Virus record (IMG/VR): IMGVR_UViG_3300025506_000007
Coordinates: 1-24,238 of that record
DNA length: 24,238 nt
Source: a virus
Strand: one strand, 5' to 3'
Shown here: piece by piece, positions 10,676 to 17,684 of the stretch
How the letters are laid out: each line of letters begins with the position of its first letter
How positions within the stretch are numbered: the stretch's first letter is position 1
Notes under the pieces: model-generated
What the model saw: only the letters and a program-made list of their open reading frames with translations
Databases searched by the model: none
Told to the model about the DNA's origin: nothing
Made by a program: the position numbers and the translations under genes

Positions 10676-12171
10676 AAGCCAGTTTGCTTGATGATCTGCT
10701 TTTGTTTACACAGACATTTTATAAGCTACGTACGGGAAGAGATTTTAAAATAACCTGGCCGATTAGCCGTGAGTCGCATTATCTAGTTATCGGTCGAGCT
10801 CTTGACCGAGTATTCGAAGGTAAATGCACCAATCTATTAATTAATGTTCCACCACGTTATGGCAAGTCATCCTTACTTATTAACTGGGTTGCTTGGTGTA
10901 TGGCCAGATATCCTGACAGCAACTTCTTGTATGTTAGTGTTAGCGCAGAGCTAGCAACTAAGGCAACTGCTGAAATTAGGGAGATAATGACAACCCCATA
11001 TTATCGAAACATGTTTCATGTGGAGCTACGCGGTGATTCTCAAGCTAAAGATAACTTCACTACGACAGCTGGCGGTACGGTTTTAGGTTTAGGTTCAGGC
11101 GCTACAATTGTAGGATCAGGAGCAGGACTTCGCGGCGTAGAGCGCTTTGGCGGAGCAATTGTGCTTGACGATCTAATGAAACCTTCAGAGGCTACTAGTC
11201 AGACTATTAGAGAGGGCATACAGGATTGGTATTATAATACACTTATCAGTAGGAAAAATGGCGGAGTTAAAACTCCTACGGTTTTCCTTGGTCAGCGACT
11301 ACATGAGTATGATCTAGCCGCTCATTTATTGGCAGAGCCAGAATGGGAGAGTGTAGTTTTAAAGGCAATAGATGATTCTGGTAATGCTCTTTGTCCAGCT
11401 TTACATACAATACAAGACTTAAGAAGACTGCAGGAACAACAACCTTATGTATTCAATGCGCAATTTCAACAGTCACCAAGCGGAGAAGGTTCTAGCTTGT
11501 TCAAGGCCGAAAATTTCCCAATATTAGATACCGAACCCAATCTATTGATGACGTTTCTAACTGTCGATACTGCTGAGACGATAAAGCAGATAAACGACGC
11601 TACAGTATTTAGCTTGTGGGGAGTTTACGAGATCATTCATTTTGATAAGCCAACTGGTAGATATGCTTTGCACTGGTTAAACTGCGTGGAGATATTTGTA
11701 GAACCAAAAGATTTACAAGCTGAGTTCATGCAGTTTTATGCTGCTGCCTGTAAGTTTAAACTACCGTCTTTTGCTGCTATAGAAAAAAAGAGCACTGGTG
11801 TAACGTTAGTAAGTGTGTTGAGTACAATACAAGGGTTAAACATTATATCAGTAGATCGCACATCAAAATCAGGGTCAAAGACGGATAGGCATTTATCTAT
11901 GCAGCAATACATTACTCAAAAATTAATTACCTTTCCTTATGGAGCGCAGCATGTGCGAATGTGTATAGATCATATGACCAAGATAAATGCAGCAGGTACG
12001 CAAAGGCGATCGGATATATGTGATAGTTGCTTTGACGCGGTGCGTATGGTGTATCAAGACAAGACGGCTTTGCATTTTATTGCTAATACTAAAGTAAGCC
12101 AAGAACAATCTAAGAGTATTATGCGCAATCAATTGCTGCAAAACACACAACGCGCAGAAAGGTGGGATTAA
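10618..12171 (+). CDS. terL: Terminase large subunit (packaging ATPase and nuclease)
   Basis: 517 residues from the ATG at 10618; an upstream TTG at 10597 is in frame but lies inside the sequence that supplies the binding site (AAAGGA). ATPase domain: Walker A VPPRYGKS at 77-84 and Walker B GAIVLDD at 179-185. Nuclease domain of RNase H fold: TVDTAET (D317), AIEKKS (E389) and CFDAV (D473) are the likely metal-binding acids. It drives DNA into the prohead and cuts headful or site-specific ends. The length is normal. The gene stops two bases inside the convergent leader peptide gene at 12168, an unusually tight join with no visible terminator. Confidence 0.92.
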   Translation: MENENATVDERIIRETAEVKASLLDDLLLFTQTFYKLRTGRDFKITWPISRESHYLVIGRALDRVFEGKCTNLLINVPPRYGKSSLLINWVAWCMARYPDSNFLYVSVSAELATKATAEIREIMTTPYYRNMFHVELRGDSQAKDNFTTTAGGTVLGLGSGATIVGSGAGLRGVERFGGAIVLDDLMKPSEATSQTIREGIQDWYYNTLISRKNGGVKTPTVFLGQRLHEYDLAAHLLAEPEWESVVLKAIDDSGNALCPALHTIQDLRRLQEQQPYVFNAQFQQSPSGEGSSLFKAENFPILDTEPNLLMTFLTVDTAETIKQINDATVFSLWGVYEIIHFDKPTGRYALHWLNCVEIFVEPKDLQAEFMQFYAAACKFKLPSFAAIEKKSTGVTLVSVLSTIQGLNIISVDRTSKSGSKTDRHLSMQQYITQKLITFPYGAQHVRMCIDHMTKINAAGTQRRSDICDSCFDAVRMVYQDKTALHFIANTKVSQEQSKSIMRNQLLQNTQRAERWD

Positions 12172-12407
12172 TTATTAGGCTTCGTTGTATTTTGTGTAAA
12201 CTCTTTATACTTTTCTTTTATAAAATATCCAGTTGTTTTGGCTGTAAGAAAACATGTTAATCCGCCTAAAGATATTCCACCGCCGGAAGCGGCTGGAAAC
12301 ATTTGTTTGCACTTTTCATAAACAACATAATACGAAACCCATTCTATCACGCAGGAGGTGTATCCGCCTGTGACAATGGTTATTTCTTTTTGTGATAGAG
12401 ATTTCAC
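12168..12407 (-). CDS. Double-glycine-leader peptide with Gly/Ala-rich core
   Basis: 79 residues. The leader MKSLSQKEITIVTGG is close to the consensus (L-12, S-11, E-8, I-7, V-4, GG). The 64-residue core has three cysteines, a hydrophobic aromatic stretch (VIEWVSYYVVYEKC), a small-residue run (PAASGGGISLGGLTC) and a lysine-rich end, which suggests a membrane-active class II bacteriocin/microcin-like peptide. It follows the small DUF1640-like gene at 12420 by 12 bases, and its stop overlaps the terL stop in a convergent arrangement. This two-gene minus-strand cassette interrupts the terL-portal junction. No transporter is present, so export would need host machinery. Confidence 0.72.
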   Translation of the reverse strand: MKSLSQKEITIVTGGYTSCVIEWVSYYVVYEKCKQMFPAASGGGISLGGLTCFLTAKTTGYFIKEKYKEFTQNTTKPNN

Positions 12408-12419
12408 AGAGCTCTTTAA

Positions 12420-12572
12420 TTAATTATGGCTTTCTTTTATATCTTCTAGTCTGTTTAGCGTATATAACCAGACGTCTTTATATAATTCAACGATTACCTC
12501 TGCTTGTTGTTCAGTAAATCCAGCTGTTGTTAAGAGTTTGTAATATCTTAAGCCGTCAAATATATGCATCAT
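12420..12572 (-). CDS. Short head-only DUF1640-like protein
   Basis: 50 residues, MMHIFDGLRYYKLLTTAGFT then EQQAEVIVELYKDVWLY. It keeps the head motif (FDGL ... AGFTEQQAE) of the coiled-coil proteins at 737 and 1025 but ends before the LATKxDI phrase and membrane segment. AAGGGGAAAT is almost adjacent to the first of two ATGs, so the second (12569) may be the true start. It precedes a double-glycine peptide gene, as 255-533 and 15537-15941 also do in their cassettes. Function unknown. Confidence 0.6.
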   Translation of the reverse strand: MMHIFDGLRYYKLLTTAGFTEQQAEVIVELYKDVWLYTLNRLEDIKESHN

Positions 12573-12705
12573 ATTTCCCCTTAATCGATGAGTGTGTCAT
12601 AACTCAACCCTAGCATGCTGCCCTAAAAACATCAATTGCAATACCCCAAAAACAGGAGGAGAATAATATTCAACCTTAACACAACCTTAAATCTACAGGT
12701 AACAT

Positions 12706-14856
12706 ATGGATCATACATCTAAAAAAGATGAAAAAGATTTGATCAGGATTAATAAGAATATAACAAGAAGCATGCAGAATTTCTGGCCTAATATGCTTAG
12801 AGCCAATATACACCGAGAATTTATATTTAAGTCTACGTTGTCCACCAAGAATCAAAACTCTTTAAATGCGCTTAACATGCCGGTGTTGGAATTTAATATA
12901 TCTGAAGCATTTCTCAGCCGCCTACGCGGCGAGTTTGCTGAGAACGAACCAGCCATAAGCGTATCAATTCAAGACGGCGTTAACGTCACACCAGAACTTG
13001 AACAAGTGCGAGAACTTGTAGAAGGACATGTAAGGTTTATCTTTAACGAACAAAAGAGGAGCGGTGTACAGACCGCAATTTTTGATGAAGTTATAAGTGG
13101 CGGATATAGTGTCGCCAAGGTCTATCCAAAATATGATGAAGGTAAAACTTTTAACCAAAAGATTGTATTTGAAAAGTGTTATGATTCTACGCTTACAGGC
13201 TTTGATGTGCTTGCTAGAAACCCGAGCAAGAGTGATAGCGATTATAGCTTTGAACTATTTCCATATCCAAAAGAACGTTTTGAAGAGGTATTTGGTATTA
13301 AAATTGACGAACTTAATTTTAGCCATGCGCAAGAAAAATTTAGCTGGTTCTATAAAGCAGAAGATCAAGAAATAGTAGTGGTTGCAGATTATTACGAAAA
13401 ACAACGAGAAAAATTGAAGATCGTACAGCTTTCTACGGGCGAGACTATCGACAAGAAAGACTACAACAAACTCATAGAAGAACTACAGTTAGTCTCATTA
13501 GAAGTACCGCCCGTAGTCGTACAAGAAAGAGAAATGGAAGTAGAAAAGATAATACGTTATCAACTTATTGGAGATACGATTTTAGAGCAAGAAGAAGTTA
13601 AAAATACTGATTTATTGCAGCACGTATTTTTTGATGGTAATAGCGCTGTATTGAATGAAGGAGGCTCTAGAACGCGTCAAATGACTAGACCCTACTTGAT
13701 TAACTGTTTGGGTGCGCAGAAGCTTTATAATAACCTAGGTATAGCATTGGCCGATGAGTGCCAATCACTCAATAAACATAAGCTTTTGATAGCCGAAGAG
13801 TCTATATCCCCTAACTACGAAGAACATATAACAAAACCCCAGCAATACGATACTTTGGTATATCGGGCATTATACAATAACGATCCTAGCAAACCAATCC
13901 CGCAACCGATACAGATGCAGAGAAGCGCTTTTCCTCCTGAGATGTTCGCTCTGTTCCAATATATTCCTACTATTTTCCAAAATATATTGGGTTCGTACGA
14001 TGCAAGTTTAGGAATCAATAACAATCAAATATCTGGAGTAGCGTTGCTACAGGGAGCTATACACTCGAGTTATACAGCCAAACCATTTATAAATAAATAT
14101 ATTCTTTCGCTAAACCAAGTTGCTAAAATTATATTGCACTTAATACCAAAAGTTTATAAAGGAGAAATGTCATTACCAACAATCAATAAAGAAGGTGAAA
14201 CGCAATATCATGGTGTTAATGGAGAGGGACAGCCGTCGCTCGAATATGAACCTACAGAATTAAACATTAAGGTAGAAGCTGGAGCGGGATTTGCTGCACA
14301 GAAATCACAAGCAATGATGCAGTTAATACAATTATCGCAAGCTATGCCTATATTTGCGCAGTTTATGAATACCAAAGGATTAAAGATACTCGTAGACAAT
14401 ATAGATATTAAAGGCGCTGACTTATTAAAACTAATGGCAGATCAGTTTATGCAAGAACTTGAACAGCAAAAGCAAATGGCCATGCAACAGCAACAAACTA
14501 TGGCTGGACAGCCTAATCCGTTGGCTTTACGTGAAAAAAACAAAGAGATGGAAAATCAAATAAACGCGCAGAGATATAATACACAAGCACAGATTGATTC
14601 TGCAGAAATAAATCTACGCGAACAAGAATTGAAACTCAAAGAAATGGAATTAGCAGGAAAAATGCAGACAGAGGAGCAATATGTTTCGCTCGAGCAAGAG
14701 AAAATTGAAGCAGAAAAGGCAAGCAAAGTTGTAGAACATGCTACGAAGTCGATAGATCAAATGCACCGGCATCATATGGATCACAAGCAGCATTACCTAA
14801 AAGAGCGTGAACTACATCATAGAGTTACTGGAAATCCTCATTTTTCAGGAGAATAG
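12706..14856 (+). CDS. Portal protein, P22 gp1-like
   Basis: 716 residues, close to P22 gp1 (725). It begins with a helical clip region (RSMQNFWPNMLRANIHREFI), has the conserved LEFNISEAFLSRLRGEFAEN segment, and ends in a long glutamine-rich coiled coil (about 580-690) like the P22 barrel. The last 30 residues are histidine-rich (MHRHHMDHKQH). It forms the dodecameric DNA channel at the head vertex. The start has only AGGT as binding site, because an in-frame stop lies two codons upstream, while a strong AGGAGGAG at 12654 is left without a start codon. Order after terL and before scaffold is that of P22. Confidence 0.85.
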   Translation: MDHTSKKDEKDLIRINKNITRSMQNFWPNMLRANIHREFIFKSTLSTKNQNSLNALNMPVLEFNISEAFLSRLRGEFAENEPAISVSIQDGVNVTPELEQVRELVEGHVRFIFNEQKRSGVQTAIFDEVISGGYSVAKVYPKYDEGKTFNQKIVFEKCYDSTLTGFDVLARNPSKSDSDYSFELFPYPKERFEEVFGIKIDELNFSHAQEKFSWFYKAEDQEIVVVADYYEKQREKLKIVQLSTGETIDKKDYNKLIEELQLVSLEVPPVVVQEREMEVEKIIRYQLIGDTILEQEEVKNTDLLQHVFFDGNSAVLNEGGSRTRQMTRPYLINCLGAQKLYNNLGIALADECQSLNKHKLLIAEESISPNYEEHITKPQQYDTLVYRALYNNDPSKPIPQPIQMQRSAFPPEMFALFQYIPTIFQNILGSYDASLGINNNQISGVALLQGAIHSSYTAKPFINKYILSLNQVAKIILHLIPKVYKGEMSLPTINKEGETQYHGVNGEGQPSLEYEPTELNIKVEAGAGFAAQKSQAMMQLIQLSQAMPIFAQFMNTKGLKILVDNIDIKGADLLKLMADQFMQELEQQKQMAMQQQQTMAGQPNPLALREKNKEMENQINAQRYNTQAQIDSAEINLREQELKLKEMELAGKMQTEEQYVSLEQEKIEAEKASKVVEHATKSIDQMHRHHMDHKQHYLKERELHHRVTGNPHFSGE

Positions 14857-14884
14857 ATCAATAAACACAATCGGAGAATATAAA

Positions 14885-15073
14885 ATGGTTAAGAAGTGGA
14901 TACAGGCAGCACACATAAAAAAAGGCGCGTTACACAAAGAATTGGGTGTCCCAGCAGGAAAGAAAATTCCAGAGAAGAAACTGAAAGCAGCAGCACACAG
15001 CAAAAACCCTGTAGAACGCAAAAGAGCTGTGTTGGCTGAGACTTTTGCTAAGATGCGTCACAAGAAAAAATAA
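14885..15073 (+). CDS. Small basic phage protein downstream of portal
   Basis: 62 residues from the ATG at 14885 (CGGAGAATATAAA upstream), giving MVKKWIQAAHIKKGALHKEL, then GVPAGKKIPEKKLKAAAHSK. The pattern W-I-(Q/K)-x-A...GALH..LG(I/V)P.GK.IP..KL..AA, with a basic end KMRHKKK, is one I recognise from many phage genomes as a conserved protein of unknown role near structural genes. It is highly basic and may bind DNA. It ends directly against the stop of the convergent minus-strand gene with no spacer. Confidence 0.7.
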   Translation: MVKKWIQAAHIKKGALHKELGVPAGKKIPEKKLKAAAHSKNPVERKRAVLAETFAKMRHKKK

Positions 15074-15316
15074 TTAGCATTGCTGATCAATTTCATCTTT
15101 CCACTGATAAGCGGTAGCGTGCATTCTTATGCAACACTCGTTTCTGCATTCAGCCTCATTTTCTTCATAATGAAATGTGAACACTTCGTGGCCAAGGTAT
15201 ACTGGTGTTTTAATGCCGTTGATCGTAACTGGAGGTGGAGCATGGTTCTTACATACGCAGGTACCATAGACACCTCCGGTGATTAGTTTTGCTTCTTGAG
15301 TGTTAAGTTGTTTCAT
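15074..15316 (-). CDS. Six-cysteine peptide with double-glycine leader
   Basis: 80 residues. Leader MKQLNTQEAKLITGG (L-12, N-11, E-8, I-4, GG). The 65-residue core has CVC, 34 residues containing several prolines and histidines, ECRNECC, 17 residues with YQW, and a C-terminal Cys. ECRNECC closely matches ECRDICC of the peptide at 35-253, and the 17-residue gap to the last Cys is equal, so the two are clearly related; 9354-9539 is more distant. It begins with an ATGA overlap on the coiled-coil gene 15313-15534 and is the last gene of a minus-strand accessory operon. Three disulfides and export are inferred. Confidence 0.75.
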   Translation of the reverse strand: MKQLNTQEAKLITGGVYGTCVCKNHAPPPVTINGIKTPVYLGHEVFTFHYEENEAECRNECCIRMHATAYQWKDEIDQQC

Positions 15317-15534
15317 TTTTTATTCTTTATTTTTTTTGTTGCTTTGATTTTCTTGTTGATCTTATCTCTTATAATTTTTTGTCGTTCCTTTTCTTCAAAT
15401 TCAATTCGCTGTCGTACTTTTAACGCCTCATTACTTAATTCTCCAAGATGATATTGCACGCTTTTTAAAGAATGAAACAAGCAGTTTATGTGTTCTTCTA
15501 CTTTTGCAATTGTCTCGTGTAATATAGGGGTCAT
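15313..15534 (-). CDS. Small basic coiled-coil protein
   Basis: 73 residues. The N-terminal half (MTPILHETIAKVEEHINCLF) and the middle are heptad-like and the C-terminal 30 residues are very lysine-rich. No family recognised. It is two bases from the upstream gene and overlaps the downstream leader peptide gene by ATGA, so the three genes 15074-15941 should be translated as one coupled set. A partner or immunity role for the peptide is possible but unproven. Confidence 0.6.
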   Translation of the reverse strand: MTPILHETIAKVEEHINCLFHSLKSVQYHLGELSNEALKVRQRIEFEEKERQKIIRDKINKKIKATKKIKNKK

Positions 15535-15536
15535 TT

Positions 15537-15941
15537 TTAATCTCTCTTGTTTGTTTTATTTAATGCGGTAATGCCTATCAATCTCTTTATAAGTAATATT
15601 TGTTCTTTGGTTTTGTGGATTTCTTTATATACCGATGAAAACATACTAGCCAAATCTTTACATTGGTCCTTAGAAAAGCCGCCTTCCAATCCTTCGTCGT
15701 CTGAAAACTCCATTAATTCCTTGTATATTTCCTCATGTTTTTCTGCTGGTATATACTCTGGTTCTTGCCTGTTGGCTTTTATTGTTTTTAATTTATCAAA
15801 AAACAAATCTAAATTATTGCCCAACACAAGTGAAGCGGAAAAACAACCAACCAACGCTTGTGCTTGATCTAGTTTAAAGCCCGCCTCTTCTACCAATCTA
15901 TCTATTAGAGTTGCGTCTAATGTTTTGTATATGATGTTCAT
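15537..15941 (-). CDS. Protein with two DUF1640-like head motifs
   Basis: 134 residues. Two copies of a head-like motif are visible: AGFKLDQAQALVGCF (about residues 20-34) and GGFSKDQCKDLASMF (about 87-101). The second shares GGFSKDQ with the protein at 737-1012. The region between is acidic. There is no C-terminal membrane segment. It looks like a duplication of the head unit with the coiled coil lost or shortened. It leads the minus-strand cassette that ends with a double-glycine peptide. Function unknown. Confidence 0.6.
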   Translation of the reverse strand: MNIIYKTLDATLIDRLVEEAGFKLDQAQALVGCFSASLVLGNNLDLFFDKLKTIKANRQEPEYIPAEKHEEIYKELMEFSDDEGLEGGFSKDQCKDLASMFSSVYKEIHKTKEQILLIKRLIGITALNKTNKRD

Positions 15942-15955
15942 GTTTTATCCTTTGT

Positions 15956-16237
15956 TTATATCCTGTTTTTTAAGTCTCGATAAAAATTTTCGTGTGTACC
16001 AAGAAACAGTAGCAACCTTTCTTTTGGAAACCATTTGTAAGCTAGTAGCATTTTCAAATGGTGCATTTGGAATTTGTATACATAAATTCCAGCTAAGTTA
16101 CCTTTTTTTATTTGCCCTATTTTTGGATTATTAATAACATCATTGATGGCTATATCAACTATTTCTTTTTGATTATCATGCAGCCGTCTATATGATTTAT
16201 TAAAGGCTGGTTCTTGAGTGATTGTTATGTTTTTCAT
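15956..16237 (-). CDS. RelE/ParE-type toxin
   Basis: 93 residues from the ATG at 16237; an ATG at 16255 would add six residues. The order KSYRRLHDNQKEIVDIAIND, then NPKIGQIKKGNLAGIYVYKF, KMLLAYKW and LLLFLGTHENFYRDLK is the RelE/ParE fold (helical hairpin, then beta sheet with G..L.G..VYKF). Such toxins cleave ribosome-bound mRNA or poison gyrase; the subtype cannot be fixed. Its start lies within the end of the antitoxin gene, the usual antitoxin-first coupling. Together they form an addiction module or superinfection-defence gene pair inside the head operon. Confidence 0.75.
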   Translation of the reverse strand: MKNITITQEPAFNKSYRRLHDNQKEIVDIAINDVINNPKIGQIKKGNLAGIYVYKFQMHHLKMLLAYKWFPKERLLLFLGTHENFYRDLKNRI

Positions 16238-16451
16238 GTTTTTGATCGAATTCAAAAGGAATTGGAGTTTCTGCTAATGCTTCAAAAATGCCTTCTATAA
16301 AATCACCAGGCAAGTCTGGATTGTCAATTGCTGTTCTTCCGATCTTTGCCCAGTATAAAATCTGATTAGGAATAGAGCGAAATTGGGATTCTGCCACTGG
16401 TTTTGTTTCATTGTAAAAATCTTTATCTATTCTTATTGCTATGCTGCTCAT
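16200..16451 (-). CDS. ParD-like antitoxin
   Basis: 83 residues. The N-terminus SSIAIRIDKDFYNETKPVAE is a ribbon-helix-helix type DNA-binding strand and helix, and SQFRSIPNQILYWAKIGRTA plus DNPDLPGDFI is the signature of the ParD-like antitoxin family (PF11903 as I recall it). The C-terminus is polar and histidine-rich and would bind the toxin. It overlaps the toxin gene by 38 bases. Upstream on the minus strand TTGCAT-17-TACACT is a possible promoter, and TTATTGTGTAACAA beside it is an imperfect dyad where the complex could autoregulate. Confidence 0.75.
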   Translation of the reverse strand: MSSIAIRIDKDFYNETKPVAESQFRSIPNQILYWAKIGRTAIDNPDLPGDFIEGIFEALAETPIPFEFDQKHEKHNNHSRTSL

Positions 16452-16561
16452 GTTGCCTACATAATTAGTTATTGTGTAACAAGTGTAGCTTAAGTGCGTT
16501 GATAATGCAACTATTTGTTGCTAATTTAGCAGACGCATCTGCCAAATACATTTATATTGTC

Positions 16562-16620
16562 AAACGTATAGTGTCGCCAGGAAAACGTATAGTGTCGCCA
16601 GGAAAACGTATAGTGTCGCA
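16562..16620. repeat. Three direct repeats with an exact 21-bp period
   Basis: ACGTATAGTGTCGC starts at 16564, 16585 and 16606, with CAGGAAA joining the copies; the third copy ends differently (GTCGCACCC). A period of 21 bases puts the copies on the same DNA face, as for protein-binding iterons. The region lies between the toxin-antitoxin cassette and the scaffold promoter. The plus-strand frame through it gives only a repetitive RIVSPGK peptide and is not a credible gene. Confidence 0.7.
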
Positions 16621-16669
16621 CCCGAAAGCCACGCTAGATAAGGAAACCAGCTTTTGGTAAAGATAAGAA

Positions 16670-16702
16670 TAAAGCTTTTAAAGATAATAAAGCTTTTAAA
16701 GA
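16670..16702. repeat. 18-bp-period direct repeat with HindIII-type palindromes
   Basis: TAAAGCTTTTAAAGA occurs at 16670-16684 and 16688-16702. Each contains the palindrome AAAGCTTT. The rest of the 434-base gene-free stretch 16452-16885 is AT-rich; apart from these repeats, the 21-bp repeats and the promoter at 16766 I see nothing further in it. Confidence 0.55.
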
Positions 16703-16765
16703 GATGCCAAAAACCTTTCTCTTTCTTTTTTAAAAGCATATTTAAGGTTTATTTAAAAATCCCTA

Positions 16766-16793
16766 TTGACACGCCTTAAGAGAAGCTTAAAAT
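16766..16793 (+). promoter_or_regulatory. Predicted promoter for scaffold and coat genes
   Basis: A consensus TTGACA (16766-16771) and TAAAAT (16788-16793) lie 16 bases apart, about 90 bases upstream of the scaffold start. It would let the head genes be expressed independently of the cassette inserted before them. Confidence 0.5.
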
Positions 16794-16885
16794 AACCTTA
16801 ACTATTTATTTATACGCAGTTTTTGCGGTTAAAGAAACAAAACAAATACCACGTTGGCATGGGTTAACAGCCAAAAAGGTTTCGA

Positions 16886-17632
16886 ATGACTGAAGAACAA
16901 AACGTTTCACCTAGTATTTCGCCTGCAGTAGAGACTGCTCCAGTAACTGAAGCATCTCAACCGCAGACAGTTGCAGAGACAACACCTGCTGTATCGTCTG
17001 AACCTGTAAAACAGGCAAAGACTTTCAGCGAAGAACAAATGAAAATAATTTCTGCTGATGTGCGTAATCGTACAGCAGCTAAATTACGTGCTGAGTATGA
17101 GGCGCAATATAAAGCGCAGCAACCTCAGCAACAGACGCAACCAGAACAGGCAGCACCAGTTGCATCTAGCATAGCCGGCTTAACCGAAGAACAGCTTTAT
17201 AATAATTTTAGACAAAGGCAGGAAGCAGAGCAGCAACGTTATCAATCGGAAAACATAACGAATGAGTTTTTAACGAAGATTCAGGCGGCTGGTAAAGCTG
17301 ACAAAATAGAATCTTCAGGGCTGGGACAGATTCCAACCAATCACCCGCTCGTAACGATGCTTAATGGAATAGATAATCTAGGCGATGTTATAGATGAGTT
17401 TGATTCTAATCCTATAAAAGTTGCTAATTTGTTGGCTGTAACGCATTTAAATCCGATGAATGGATTTAAGGCGCTGCAAGAGATATCGCAATCGATCAAG
17501 CGAAATAAAGAAGCGTTGGCAAAGGAGAAAGCTCCCGAGCCTCTAAGTCAATTGAAACCGTCATCTTATGGTTTGGGTGGTGGTGCTTCTTCTGTTTCTG
17601 AGAAACGTAAAAGCTCGTTATATAAATTCTAA
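16886..17632 (+). CDS. Head scaffolding protein
   Basis: 248 residues. The N-terminal half is low-complexity, rich in Ala, Pro, Gln and Glu (YKAQQPQQQTQPEQAAPVAS) and probably disordered or coiled-coil; the C-terminal 40 residues are basic and helical (SIKRNKEALAKEK ... SEKRKSSLYKF). In P22-type phages the scaffold sits between portal and coat, and a basic C-terminal helix-loop-helix binds coat, which fits. It directs prohead assembly and leaves before or during packaging. A binding site AAAAAGG lies before the start. The call is mainly from position and composition. Confidence 0.7.
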   Translation: MTEEQNVSPSISPAVETAPVTEASQPQTVAETTPAVSSEPVKQAKTFSEEQMKIISADVRNRTAAKLRAEYEAQYKAQQPQQQTQPEQAAPVASSIAGLTEEQLYNNFRQRQEAEQQRYQSENITNEFLTKIQAAGKADKIESSGLGQIPTNHPLVTMLNGIDNLGDVIDEFDSNPIKVANLLAVTHLNPMNGFKALQEISQSIKRNKEALAKEKAPEPLSQLKPSSYGLGGGASSVSEKRKSSLYKF

Positions 17633-17684
17633 ATAACGAAAACCATTACCCGAAAATTTAAAACTAAATAAATTTGAGGGTTCT

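Noticed and set aside
16472-16660. 62-codon plus-strand frame with RIVSPGK repeats
   Set aside because: The repetition comes from the 21-bp DNA repeats (a multiple of three); no binding site or family, so not called as a gene.
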